From: a bacterium
GTDB lineage: Bacteria > JAHJDO01
Reading direction: 5' to 3'
Assembly (NCBI GenBank): GCA_018812485.1
Contig: JAHJDO010000130.1
Span: 1 to 33,493, forward strand
Length of the DNA stretch: 33,493 bases
Shown: piece after piece, positions 26,278 to 33,493 of the stretch
Position numbering within the stretch: the first letter of the stretch is position 1
Layout of the letters: each line of letters starts with the position of its first letter
Program-made: the position numbers and the translations under genes
Notes under the pieces: model-generated
What the model was told of the DNA's origin: nothing
Database searches by the model: none
Seen by the model: only the letters and a program-made list of their open reading frames with translations

Positions 26278-27696
26278 ATGATCAAGGGAATAAGCGATGT
26301 AAGAAGGTGTCCGAGACTGGGTTATATTCGATTAGGGCTAAAAGGGAAGACCGAAAGTGGTAAGGAATATCCAAAAGAAGTAGATTATTTCATTTTAGAG
26401 CCTCATACGGGAAGCAAGACAGACGATAAAAGACTGCTGGAAGAATTTTATGCTCTATATGGAGAAAAACCGAAGTCTATCAATGTAATGTTCCCTCCAA
26501 CTGATAGAGATCGCTTTTTCCCGCAGTACTACAAGAGATATGGTACAAACGCAGGATTAAAGTGTAAAGGAGACGGAGAAAGAGCGGTATGTGTTTCAAG
26601 AGAGGATGCTGAGGGACTAGAGGTTATTGGTAAGTCAGATTTTGGGCAGTTAGTAGTAAAGTGTTTGGGGCCGGAATGCCCGTATCAAAAAGGGCCAAAA
26701 ACGTCTTGTAGAAGGTTGGCCTGTCTGCAAGTGCTATTGCCTGAGCTGTCAATGGGAGTGTTTCAGTTGAATACGTCCTCGTATCACTCTATTGTAAACG
26801 TAAATTCCGCTTTGGATTGGATACAGGGGTTGTGTGGCAGGTATTCTATGATTCCAATCGCGCTGAGAAGGGTGCCGCAGAAGATACAACATAGAGGGGC
26901 AATGAGAATACATTATATTTTAAAAATAGATCTCAACAAGAGCCTTTCAGAACTGCAAAAGCTGGGTCTTATTGCACCTGAAAAAGCAACGTTGTCATTT
27001 CCTGAAGTAGATGATAGAAAGGATACGGTTCTCTATACAGAGGCGAATAATGGAGAAGACGAGAATGGTGCTAAGAAAGCAGATACAATCTCCAAGGATG
27101 ACGTTAATAAGGCAGATAAGGCGGGCTCTCATTCTCAGACAGAACAAAATAATGGAGACCTAAAGTTGAATGACGTGTCTGACGTTAAAGAAGACAAACA
27201 AAAGATAAAAAACACCCAGGAACCCACAGTAGAAAAAGAGCAAAAAGAAAAACCTGATCAGGGGAAAAAGAAAGATAGCGAAAAAGAGGAGGTAGTTATT
27301 TCTGAAGATGTTCTTGACCAAAAATTAACTTTTGGAATTCATAACGGGAAAACATGGAAAGAAGTAGCAGAAATAGACCTGGGATATATTGACTACATTG
27401 CGAAGGGAAAAACAGACAACAGTGAGACAGCAAGAAAAGTGTTGGTGTTTCTTTCTAAAAAGGCGAATGGGCAAACTGAAGACAAAAAGATAGAGGTTGA
27501 AGAAAAAGATGTTAAATATGAAAGTTTGTTGACGAGAGTAAAGGGTTTTGAAAAGATACTTGGGAAGAGTGTTGCAGATGAAGCAAGAGAAGCGTTGCAT
27601 TATGGAGAAATAGAAACTTTGACGATGGATGAATTAATGAATTTGAATGGTGTTTTGGATAAATGTTCACAGCAAGAGAAACTTGTTGCCGCATAG
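26278..27696 (+). CDS. Gp3-like recombination-directionality-factor family protein
   Basis: 472 aa. The N-terminal half begins MIKGISDVRRCPRLGYIRLG and contains MFPPTDRDRFFPQYYKRYG and a Cys cluster CLGPECPYQKGPKTSCRRLA then CLQVLLPE, matching the group often annotated as recombination-directionality-factor-like or Gp3-like; they are thought to bind single-stranded DNA. A charged linker (about 255-345) leads to LTFGIHNGKTWKEVAEIDLG and YIDYIAKG, a DUF3820-type module. Following the PD-(D/E)XK gene it suggests a nuclease plus annealing/ssDNA protein pair. No integrase is present, so a true excision role is unlikely. Confidence 0.65.
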   Translation: MIKGISDVRRCPRLGYIRLGLKGKTESGKEYPKEVDYFILEPHTGSKTDDKRLLEEFYALYGEKPKSINVMFPPTDRDRFFPQYYKRYGTNAGLKCKGDGERAVCVSREDAEGLEVIGKSDFGQLVVKCLGPECPYQKGPKTSCRRLACLQVLLPELSMGVFQLNTSSYHSIVNVNSALDWIQGLCGRYSMIPIALRRVPQKIQHRGAMRIHYILKIDLNKSLSELQKLGLIAPEKATLSFPEVDDRKDTVLYTEANNGEDENGAKKADTISKDDVNKADKAGSHSQTEQNNGDLKLNDVSDVKEDKQKIKNTQEPTVEKEQKEKPDQGKKKDSEKEEVVISEDVLDQKLTFGIHNGKTWKEVAEIDLGYIDYIAKGKTDNSETARKVLVFLSKKANGQTEDKKIEVEEKDVKYESLLTRVKGFEKILGKSVADEAREALHYGEIETLTMDELMNLNGVLDKCSQQEKLVAA

Positions 27697-27745
27697 GGCC
27701 AAAAGACGGCTAAAAACATATAAGAAATATGGAGAATAGTAAAAA

Positions 27746-28057
27746 ATGGATGATAAATTTAAAAAAGAGGTTGATGACCTTGAAAAAGAAATTAATTTGA
27801 AGCATTTCGCAAAATGGATGACAAAGCATTTAGAAAAAGCAAAAAACGATATGATACCTATGCGCGATAAGTGGGGAAAGATGATTTCTTTTTGTTTGAG
27901 GTCAATGAAACGCTTGGCACTTTTATTTGAGGGGAAACTAGAAGATAAAAACGATGCAATGGTGGATGAACTGATAATAAAAGAAATCAAGCTGTTCGAA
28001 CGAGGCTTAAAAAACATTAAAAATCATATTAAGGATCCTAACAAAAAGAGGGGATGA
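27746..28057 (+). CDS. Charged helical hypothetical protein, 103 aa
   Basis: Almost entirely charged helix (FKKEVDDLEKEINLKHFAKW, ELIIKEIKLFERGLKNIKNH). The ribosome site is weak (GGAGAATAG). Its stop is 1 bp before the next start, so it is within the operon. Unknown function. Confidence 0.65.
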   Translation: MDDKFKKEVDDLEKEINLKHFAKWMTKHLEKAKNDMIPMRDKWGKMISFCLRSMKRLALLFEGKLEDKNDAMVDELIIKEIKLFERGLKNIKNHIKDPNKKRG

Positions 28058-28058
28058 G

Positions 28059-28553
28059 ATGAAACTGGAAACAGCCAAAAAAATAGCGCATGATTTTATG
28101 GAGCAGATATCCCCCTTTTGCTTGAGGACTGAAAGCGCAGGATCCGTAAGGAGAGGGGAGTTAGAAATTCAGGATATAGACATCTGCGCAATCCCGAAAG
28201 CCTTGTTTGGATTAAAAACCGTTATGGACCGGCAGCATTATATAAAGGGCAGATTCCCCTCAAGAAATTCTCAGATTAAATTTAAGGGTGAGAAGATAGA
28301 CATCTTCTGGTGTAGCCGGGAAAACTGGGGGAATACCTTCTTAATCCGGACCGGCCCGTGGGAATTTAGTAAATGGATCATGGGAACTAAAACCAGAGAA
28401 GTAGGACTGAGACAAAGAGAAGGTTATCTCTGGAGAGGGAATGAAAGATTGAGTTGTCCCAAGGAAGCTGATGTCTTCAAGTTATTGGAAATGGATTTTA
28501 TAGAGCCGAAAGATCGAGTTTTTGGAGAAATTACGAAACAAGGCTGCCTGTAA
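28059..28553 (+). CDS. DNA polymerase X-type nucleotidyltransferase (palm only)
   Basis: 164 aa. The PolX nucleotidyl-transfer motif AGSVRRGELEIQDIDIC places GS at 28-29 and catalytic aspartates at 39 and 41; the third is in KIDIFWC (D81). WGNTFLIRTGPWEFSKWIM and GLRQREGYLWRG are the thumb-like part. Full bacterial PolX enzymes are over 550 aa with an N-terminal 8-kDa domain and often a PHP domain, so this is a minimal, stand-alone version that may act in gap filling or end repair. Next to it lie the TopoVIA-like and UvrD genes. Confidence 0.82.
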   Translation: MKLETAKKIAHDFMEQISPFCLRTESAGSVRRGELEIQDIDICAIPKALFGLKTVMDRQHYIKGRFPSRNSQIKFKGEKIDIFWCSRENWGNTFLIRTGPWEFSKWIMGTKTREVGLRQREGYLWRGNERLSCPKEADVFKLLEMDFIEPKDRVFGEITKQGCL

Positions 28554-28574
28554 AATTATGAGAGGAGCTAGACA

Positions 28575-29468
28575 ATGACACGAGTAGCGTTTAGAGAGGA
28601 GCTTCATTTAAGCAAAGCCAATACGGCAAAGCTAGAAACAGTGAATGAAATAATTGAGGACTATGCACAGCAGGGATATAGACTTACTTTAAGACAATTA
28701 TATTATCAGCTTGTATCAAGAGATATTATCCCAAATGTCCAAGCTGAGTATGCAAAATTAAGCACTTTGCTTGTGAATGGTCGCATGTCAGGCGTTGTTG
28801 ATTGGGATGCTATTGAAGACAGAATTAGAATACCGTTTTTGCCATATTGGGTTGCTGGTATTGAAGGCGCTATAAATGATACAATTACACAATACAGACT
28901 GGATAGACAGAAAGAACAAAAAGTTTATATTGAGTTATGGGTTGAGAAAGATGCTTTAAGCGGGGTGCTAAAAAGAATTACCTCTCATTATCATATTAAA
29001 TTGATGGTTAATAGAGGATATAGTTCTTGCACAGCAATGCACGATGCTTACGAAAGATTAAGAAGATATGAAGATGAAGAAAAACAAACTTGTGTTTTAT
29101 ATCTTGGGGATCATGACCCTTCAGGGCTTGATATGATTAGAGATGTAAGAGAGCGATTAGAAGAATTTGGAGTTTATCCGGAGGTTAGGCATATAGGTTT
29201 AACAAAAGAGCAGATAGAAAAATTTAGCCCTCCTCCAAATCCAGCAAAGATAACAGATCCGCGCGCAGGTTGGTATATACAAAAGCATGGAAACTCTTCA
29301 TGGGAAGTTGATGCTCTTGATCCAAAAGTTTTACATCAATTAGTTAGAGAAAACGTTGAAGAGTTGATTGATATGGATTTATTCAAATCTCAGTTGAAAC
29401 AAGAAAGTCAAGATAAAAAGGCGTTGCGAGTAGCAGCAGAGAAAATTGTTAATGGACTAGACAGGTAG
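28575..29468 (+). CDS. Spo11/TopoVIA-like TOPRIM protein
   Basis: 297 aa. LTLRQLYYQLVSRDI (about residues 37-51) carries the double tyrosine of the DNA-cleaving winged helix of topoisomerase VI A/Spo11. The TOPRIM domain follows, with the glutamate in ELWVEKDALSG (about 120-130) and the DxD pair in YLGDHDPSGLDM (about 176-187). TopoVI A needs a B subunit ATPase, and none is visible here, so it may act alone, with another partner, or as a nuclease of the 'Mini-A' type known on plasmids and phages. It is within the operon with PolX and UvrD. Confidence 0.82.
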   Translation: MTRVAFREELHLSKANTAKLETVNEIIEDYAQQGYRLTLRQLYYQLVSRDIIPNVQAEYAKLSTLLVNGRMSGVVDWDAIEDRIRIPFLPYWVAGIEGAINDTITQYRLDRQKEQKVYIELWVEKDALSGVLKRITSHYHIKLMVNRGYSSCTAMHDAYERLRRYEDEEKQTCVLYLGDHDPSGLDMIRDVRERLEEFGVYPEVRHIGLTKEQIEKFSPPPNPAKITDPRAGWYIQKHGNSSWEVDALDPKVLHQLVRENVEELIDMDLFKSQLKQESQDKKALRVAAEKIVNGLDR

Positions 29469-29492
29469 GGCTATTTATGGAGAGAAAGGGAA

Positions 29493-31406
29493 ATGACACA
29501 TAAAAATTTAGAACTATTAAATTCCTCTCAAAGAGAAGCTGTTATATACAAAGACGGCCCTCTTTTGATAGTTGCCGGGGCGGGAAGCGGCAAAACAAGG
29601 GTTTTAACGCACCGTGTAGCATATCTAGTGGAAAGCGGCATTAAACCGTATAATATTCTCGCCTTAACATTCACAAATAAAGCTGCTGGGGAAATGAAAA
29701 ATAGAATTATATCTCTAGTGCCAGGGGTTTCATATAGCAGCTTTTGGTTAGGCACGTTTCACGGAATATGTCTCAGGATCTTAAAAGCTGAATCGAAATT
29801 ACTTGGGAGCTTTAAAAATTTTATTATTTATGATGAAACAGATCAGATAGCATTGATTAAAGAATGCATAAAGAATTTGAATTTAGACGAAAAGAAGTAC
29901 AAGTCAGGAATTGTTTGTGGAAAAATAAGCAGAGCAAAAGACGATTGTATTGGCCCAAAAGAGTATCTTGATATGGCTGATAATTTTTATCAGCAGCTCA
30001 TGGCCAAAATTTATAAGAAATACAATGAACGGCTGCGAGAAATAGGCGCTCTGGATTTTGGAGATCTTATTTCTCACACAATATTTCTTTTTAAGAAATA
30101 TCCTGACGTGCTTGAAAAGTACCGGAACAAATTTCAGCACGTACTTGTAGATGAGTACCAGGACACGAATCATGCGCAGTATATATTTTTGGAACTGTTA
30201 ACAGTGGGGAAAAAGAACATTGCTGTTGTTGGGGATCCTGACCAGTCAATTTTTGGCTGGCGGGGAGCGAATATTTCAAATATTATGAATTTCGAAAAGG
30301 ATTTCCCAAATGTAAAAACAATAAAGCTTGAAGAAAACTATCGCTCTACGCAGGCAATATTGTCATCAGCAAACAATATTATAAAAAACAATAGGGAAAG
30401 AAAAGAAAAAGTGCTCTGGACAAAAAACATACAAGGCGATATGCCGATATATTGTAATAATGAAGACGATCTTGAAGAAGCAGAATACGTTGCGGGGCAG
30501 ATAGAAGACTTCTTAAGTCAGGGGGGAACATGTAAGGACATTGCTGTCTTTTATCGCATTCATTCGCTATCAAGGGTAATTGAAGACGCGCTTAGGCGAA
30601 GAAGCATACCCTATGTGATAGTAGGGGGTGTGAGATTCTACGATCGCAAGGAAGTTAAGGATATACTGGCTTATTTGCGGGTTATCTCCAACCCAAATGA
30701 TGTCATAAGCTTAAAAAGAATTATCAATTTGCCCGCAAGAGGAATTGGGGATGTTTCGTTGAAAAAGATAGAGGATCGTTTGGATTCTCGGGGTGTATCT
30801 TTGTTTAATGCATTATCTGAATTAAACAACATAGATATCCCTATAAAGACGAAAGAAAAAATAAGCGCTTTTGTTGGCTTTATAAGAAAGCATCAGTGTT
30901 TTGAGGGCAGTTTGGCGGAAATGCTAAAGAAATTAATTGAAGATTTAGATTATTTTAATTATTTAAAAAGACAAGATTTACTTGGGACAGAAGAAAGAAT
31001 CGAGAATGTAAGGGAGCTTATATCGGCGATAGCGGAATATGAAGAAAACGGCGAGTCTCCTGCCCTGGCAGAGTTTTTAGAACAAGTTGCGCTCATTTCC
31101 GATATTGATAACTGGGATAATAAAAGCAATGCTGTAACATTGATGACGCTTCATAGCGCAAAGGGGCTGGAATTTCCGGTTTGCTTTATAATTGGTATGG
31201 AGGAGGATATATTGCCGCATAAGAAACTATCAACGGGCGAAAGCGATATAGAAGAGGAGCGAAGACTTTGTTATGTGGGTATGACAAGAGCACAGGAAAG
31301 ATTATATTGCTCTTCGGCAAAGAGAAGAAGGATCTATGGCCGCTGGCAGGATATGAAAACATCGCGATTTGTGGAAGAGATGAAAACAGTGGGAAAGATA
31401 AAGTGA
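29493..31406 (+). CDS. UvrD/PcrA/Rep-family superfamily 1A helicase
   Basis: 637 aa, slightly short of the usual 700. Motifs in order: Q motif and Walker A (LNSSQREAVIYKDGPLLIVA, then GAGSGKT), motif Ia LALTFTNKAAGEM, Walker B HVLVDEYQDTNHAQ, motif III VVGDPDQSIFGWRGA, motif IV NYRST, motif V VTLMTLHSAKGLEFP, motif VI RLCYVGMTRAQERLY. A 3'-5' DNA helicase, in the PcrA/Rep class used for plasmid replication and repair. It closes the operon of promoter 16; a parS-like palindrome follows. Confidence 0.93.
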   Translation: MTHKNLELLNSSQREAVIYKDGPLLIVAGAGSGKTRVLTHRVAYLVESGIKPYNILALTFTNKAAGEMKNRIISLVPGVSYSSFWLGTFHGICLRILKAESKLLGSFKNFIIYDETDQIALIKECIKNLNLDEKKYKSGIVCGKISRAKDDCIGPKEYLDMADNFYQQLMAKIYKKYNERLREIGALDFGDLISHTIFLFKKYPDVLEKYRNKFQHVLVDEYQDTNHAQYIFLELLTVGKKNIAVVGDPDQSIFGWRGANISNIMNFEKDFPNVKTIKLEENYRSTQAILSSANNIIKNNRERKEKVLWTKNIQGDMPIYCNNEDDLEEAEYVAGQIEDFLSQGGTCKDIAVFYRIHSLSRVIEDALRRRSIPYVIVGGVRFYDRKEVKDILAYLRVISNPNDVISLKRIINLPARGIGDVSLKKIEDRLDSRGVSLFNALSELNNIDIPIKTKEKISAFVGFIRKHQCFEGSLAEMLKKLIEDLDYFNYLKRQDLLGTEERIENVRELISAIAEYEENGESPALAEFLEQVALISDIDNWDNKSNAVTLMTLHSAKGLEFPVCFIIGMEEDILPHKKLSTGESDIEEERRLCYVGMTRAQERLYCSSAKRRRIYGRWQDMKTSRFVEEMKTVGKIK

Positions 31407-31413
31407 CCAACAA

Positions 31414-31435
31414 AAAGTTGAGCGCGCTCAACTTT
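31414..31435. repeat. parS: parS-like palindrome, copy 3, upstream of parAB
   Basis: 22-bp perfect palindrome with the GTTGAGCGCGCTCAAC core, 7 bp after the helicase stop and about 90 bp before the par promoter. The place next to parAB is the best support for calling the family parS. Confidence 0.7.
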
Positions 31436-31525
31436 CATTATAAGCTTAGAAACAAAAATGCTCTTTTCTCCTATTTAAAACAATAAAAGCTATACATAAA
31501 GACATATAAGCTTTTAAAATATCTC

Positions 31526-31554
31526 TTGACAAACAAAAAATGGTATATTAGTAT
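31526..31554 (+). promoter_or_regulatory. Sigma-70-type promoter of the par operon
   Basis: TTGACA 31526-31531, 17 bp, TAGTAT 31549-31554. Precedes the excisionase-like HTH gene. Confidence 0.65.
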
Positions 31555-31582
31555 TGTGTTCAGGTAAATATAGGAGTGCAAA

Positions 31583-31771
31583 ATGCAAAAAGACGGGATA
31601 GAATTAAATGCAGATGCTTATAAAGTAGATCAAGCTGCGAAGGTTTTAGATCTAGGAGAAGATACAATAAGGCGATATATACGAGAGGGAAAACTTGAAG
31701 CTAAGAAAGTAGGGAAAGAGTGGTATATATCGAGGCCTGCTTTGGAAAAACTCATTGGCCTGAAAAAATAA
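31583..31771 (+). CDS. Excisionase/MerR-type helix-turn-helix protein
   Basis: 62 aa. YKVDQAAKVLDLGEDTIRRY followed by IREGKLEAKKVGKEWYI is the compact winged HTH of the excisionase (HTH_17/AlpA-like) family. First gene of the par operon, 17 bp ahead of parA, so it is more likely a regulator of partition genes or copy control than an excisionase. Preceded by TAGGAG. Confidence 0.85.
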   Translation: MQKDGIELNADAYKVDQAAKVLDLGEDTIRRYIREGKLEAKKVGKEWYISRPALEKLIGLKK

Positions 31772-31788
31772 AACAAGGGACTAAAACA

Positions 31789-32541
31789 ATGAGAACCATT
31801 GCATTTGCTAACCAAAAGGGTGGCGTTGGTAAAACAACATCCACAGTTAATCTTGGGGCGGGCTTGGCTGAAAATGGGAAAAAGGTCCTATTGGTGGATC
31901 TGGATCCTCAAGCAAACTTAACTTATTCTCTCGGCATAAAGGGTCATGAACTAAAAGAAACAATTTATGATGTTTTTAAAAACGGGAAGGACATAGAAAA
32001 TATAATTATTAAAAGGAATAACTTTTTTGTGGCGCCAACAAGTATAGATCTTTCAGGGGCAGAAATAGAGTTGGTAAGCATTGCCGGGAGAGAGCTGCTT
32101 TTAAAAGATGCCCTAGAAGGTCTAGTTGGCTATGATTATATCTTGATAGACTGCCCACCATCTTTAGGCTTGCTTACGCTAAATGGGTTGGTTGCAGCAG
32201 AGGAGGTTTTTATAGCAATACAGACTGAATATCTAGCGCTCCAGGGTATGAGTAAGATGCTTGAGACGATTAATGTTGTTAAGCGACGGCTTAATAAAAG
32301 ACTTTCTATCTCTGGTGTAATTTGCACCCTATATGATGGAAGAAAAAATCTTCACAAAGAGGTTGCGGAAAAAGTAAAGGAGCATTTTAAAAATAAGGTG
32401 TTTAAAACTATTATTAGGGACAATATATCGCTTGCTGAGTCAACAAGTTATGGTCAAACGATTTTTGAGTATAAAGATAATAGCTATGGAGCTGAGGACT
32501 ATATGGAATTAGCAAGAGAAGTTGTAAAAATGGAGAGATAA
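31789..32541 (+). CDS. parA: ParA partition ATPase
   Basis: 250 aa from ATG 31789 (AAGGGA upstream); the longer frame from 31720 overlaps the preceding gene and is unlikely. Deviant Walker A at the N-terminus, FANQKGGVGKTTSTVNLGAG; Walker A' VDLDPQANLTYSLG; Walker B YDYILIDCPPSLGLLTLNG. The short form without an N-terminal HTH resembles chromosomal ParA/Soj and type Ib-like plasmid proteins. It moves ParB-parS complexes on the nucleoid using ATP. Its stop is 1 bp before parB. Confidence 0.95.
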   Translation: MRTIAFANQKGGVGKTTSTVNLGAGLAENGKKVLLVDLDPQANLTYSLGIKGHELKETIYDVFKNGKDIENIIIKRNNFFVAPTSIDLSGAEIELVSIAGRELLLKDALEGLVGYDYILIDCPPSLGLLTLNGLVAAEEVFIAIQTEYLALQGMSKMLETINVVKRRLNKRLSISGVICTLYDGRKNLHKEVAEKVKEHFKNKVFKTIIRDNISLAESTSYGQTIFEYKDNSYGAEDYMELAREVVKMER

Positions 32542-32542
32542 T

Positions 32543-33421
32543 ATGGCTAAAGAAAAGAAACTGAGATTGGGAAGAGATCCGCTGGATTGGGTTAAACCAA
32601 CTGTGCTTGAGGGCAAAAAAGAAGACGAATTGCGCGAGATACCTGTGGATAAAATTGTTTTTGATAAAAACCAACCTCGTGTTTATGGTAAAGACGCCGA
32701 AGATCTCGAGATAAAAGAATTGGCCGAAAGCATAAAATCTGTTGGCCTGCTAGAGCCTATCACTGTGTGCAAGCTTCCAGACGGTAATTTTTTAGTTAGG
32801 TTGGGTGAACGCAGAGCGAAGGCCTACATTACAACCGGGAAGAAGAAAATTACGGCAATCATTAAAGGCAAAGATGAGAGCCGCGAAGATGTTTATTTAA
32901 AACAGTTAATTGAAAACATTCAAAGAAAAAACCTAAATATCTATGAGGTCGGCATTGCCTATAGTAAGTTAAGTAAAGACTTTAATATGAAGCAGGATGC
33001 GATAGGGAAGCGAGTTGGAAAGACGAAGTCAGCAGTTAATAAGTATATTAATATATCTAAATTACCCAATGAAATAAAAGAAAAATGTGAGTGTGCACAT
33101 ATTAGCTCTTTTAGACTTTTGGATCCAATTGCAACAGCATATAATAAAAACCCTAATTCTGTACTAAAATATTTAGATAGTGTTATTAAATTGGGAAAGA
33201 AAGTAGAAAAAAGAGAAGATATTGAAACGGGATTAAAAAAAACAAGAAAGAAAGAAGAATATAAAAGAGAGAGATTTATGTTTAACAACGAGGAAGTTAC
33301 AGTTAATGTTGCTATAAAACAAAACTTAGTTAATATTAATATTAATAGAAAAAAGAAAGAAATAGATGGCGTTTATTTGGCTAGTATATTAAAGAAATTA
33401 AGTAGAAAATATGGGGAATAA
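32543..33421 (+). CDS. parB: ParB partition protein
   Basis: 292 aa. The ParB/Srx CTP-binding domain is visible: IPVDKIVFDKNQPRV, ELAESIKSVGLLEPITV, the GERRAKA box (family GERRxRA) and LIENIQRKNLN (family ENxQRxxL). The HTH follows: LSKDFNMKQDAIGKRVGKTK and SAVNKYINISKLP. It should load on parS sites and slide as a CTP clamp. I infer that GTTGAGCGCGCTCAAC is its site. Overlaps a 24-codon ORF at its end. Confidence 0.95.
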   Translation: MAKEKKLRLGRDPLDWVKPTVLEGKKEDELREIPVDKIVFDKNQPRVYGKDAEDLEIKELAESIKSVGLLEPITVCKLPDGNFLVRLGERRAKAYITTGKKKITAIIKGKDESREDVYLKQLIENIQRKNLNIYEVGIAYSKLSKDFNMKQDAIGKRVGKTKSAVNKYINISKLPNEIKEKCECAHISSFRLLDPIATAYNKNPNSVLKYLDSVIKLGKKVEKREDIETGLKKTRKKEEYKRERFMFNNEEVTVNVAIKQNLVNININRKKKEIDGVYLASILKKLSRKYGE

Positions 33422-33485
33422 ATTTAGTTGTAAGATAGGGAAAATTCTATATACTAAATTAAAAGATGAAGAAATTAATTTATAA
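33411..33485 (+). CDS. Possible 24-aa ORF overlapping the end of parB
   Basis: ATG at 33411 in another frame over the last codons of parB, reading MGNKFSCKIGKILYTKLKDE then EINL. Overlap could mean coupled translation. No ribosome site of its own, so low confidence. The last 8 bp of the window hold nothing recognisable. Confidence 0.25.
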   Translation: MGNKFSCKIGKILYTKLKDEEINL

Positions 33486-33493
33486 AATATTTA

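Noticed and set aside
29541-29547. GTTATAT inside the uvrD gene
   Set aside because: No TGTCTAA at the right distance and it is deep in a coding region; not counted as a promoter.
1-33493. Circular closure from similar ends
   Set aside because: Both ends contain AAATTAAAAGA and an AT-rich context, but the match is too short to show overlap; circularity remains possible and cannot be decided from this window.

Overview
The window is an AT-rich stretch of bacterial DNA and looks like most or all of a plasmid or other extrachromosomal element. It has a ParA/ParB partition operon with three copies of a parS-like palindrome, a plasmid-type replication-relaxation protein, its own sliding clamp and many short unknown genes. 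I see no virion genes, no integrase, no tRNA and no rRNA. I cannot name the host. A DUF2958, RadC, ArdC and DarB-like gene set is typical of bacterial conjugative or large plasmids, and the retron, parAB and ATPase promoters are ordinary sigma-70 type.

Layout. 1-2250: a retron, made of a sigma-70 promoter, about 430 nt of structured non-coding RNA, a 69-aa ORF, an XRE regulator and a retron reverse transcriptase. 2399-3235 (minus): a replication-relaxation protein. 3300-5440: about 2.1 kb without genes, rich in 9-bp arrays, hairpin repeats and a candidate structured RNA; it may be the origin region. 5442-6149: a sigma-70-family factor. 6357-22771: a dense, one-directional block of mostly small genes, including DUF2958, RadC, a SWIM-domain protein, a glutaredoxin-like protein, an ArdC-like protease, DnaN and a 1150-aa methylase-helicase. 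22776-24948: a cargo-like segment with its own sigma-70 promoter (AAA ATPase, membrane proteins). 25035-31406: a histone-fold-like protein and a recombination/repair set (PD-(D/E)XK nuclease, Gp3-like protein, PolX-type nucleotidyltransferase, Spo11/TopoVIA-like protein, UvrD helicase). 31526-33485: the partition operon.

The main discovery is a repeated promoter. Sixteen copies of TGTCTAA-N16-GTTATAT (one has N15), usually followed by ATAGA, lie just upstream of gene groups from 6.36 to 25.06 kb. The spacing corresponds to a -35 GTCTAA and a -10 TTATAT separated by 17 bp. The element encodes a sigma-like protein directly upstream of the first copy, while the retron, ATPase and par genes use TTGACA-type promoters. 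I infer a self-contained sigma-factor regulon. In five cases the stop codon of the preceding gene is the TAA of the -35 element.

The second discovery is RNA. A type I hammerhead ribozyme with a full core sits inside one of these operons (12541-12628). A separate, strongly supported structured RNA lies at 9736-9971, with two nested 16-bp helices. Further candidate RNAs are at 161-578 and 4254-4447.
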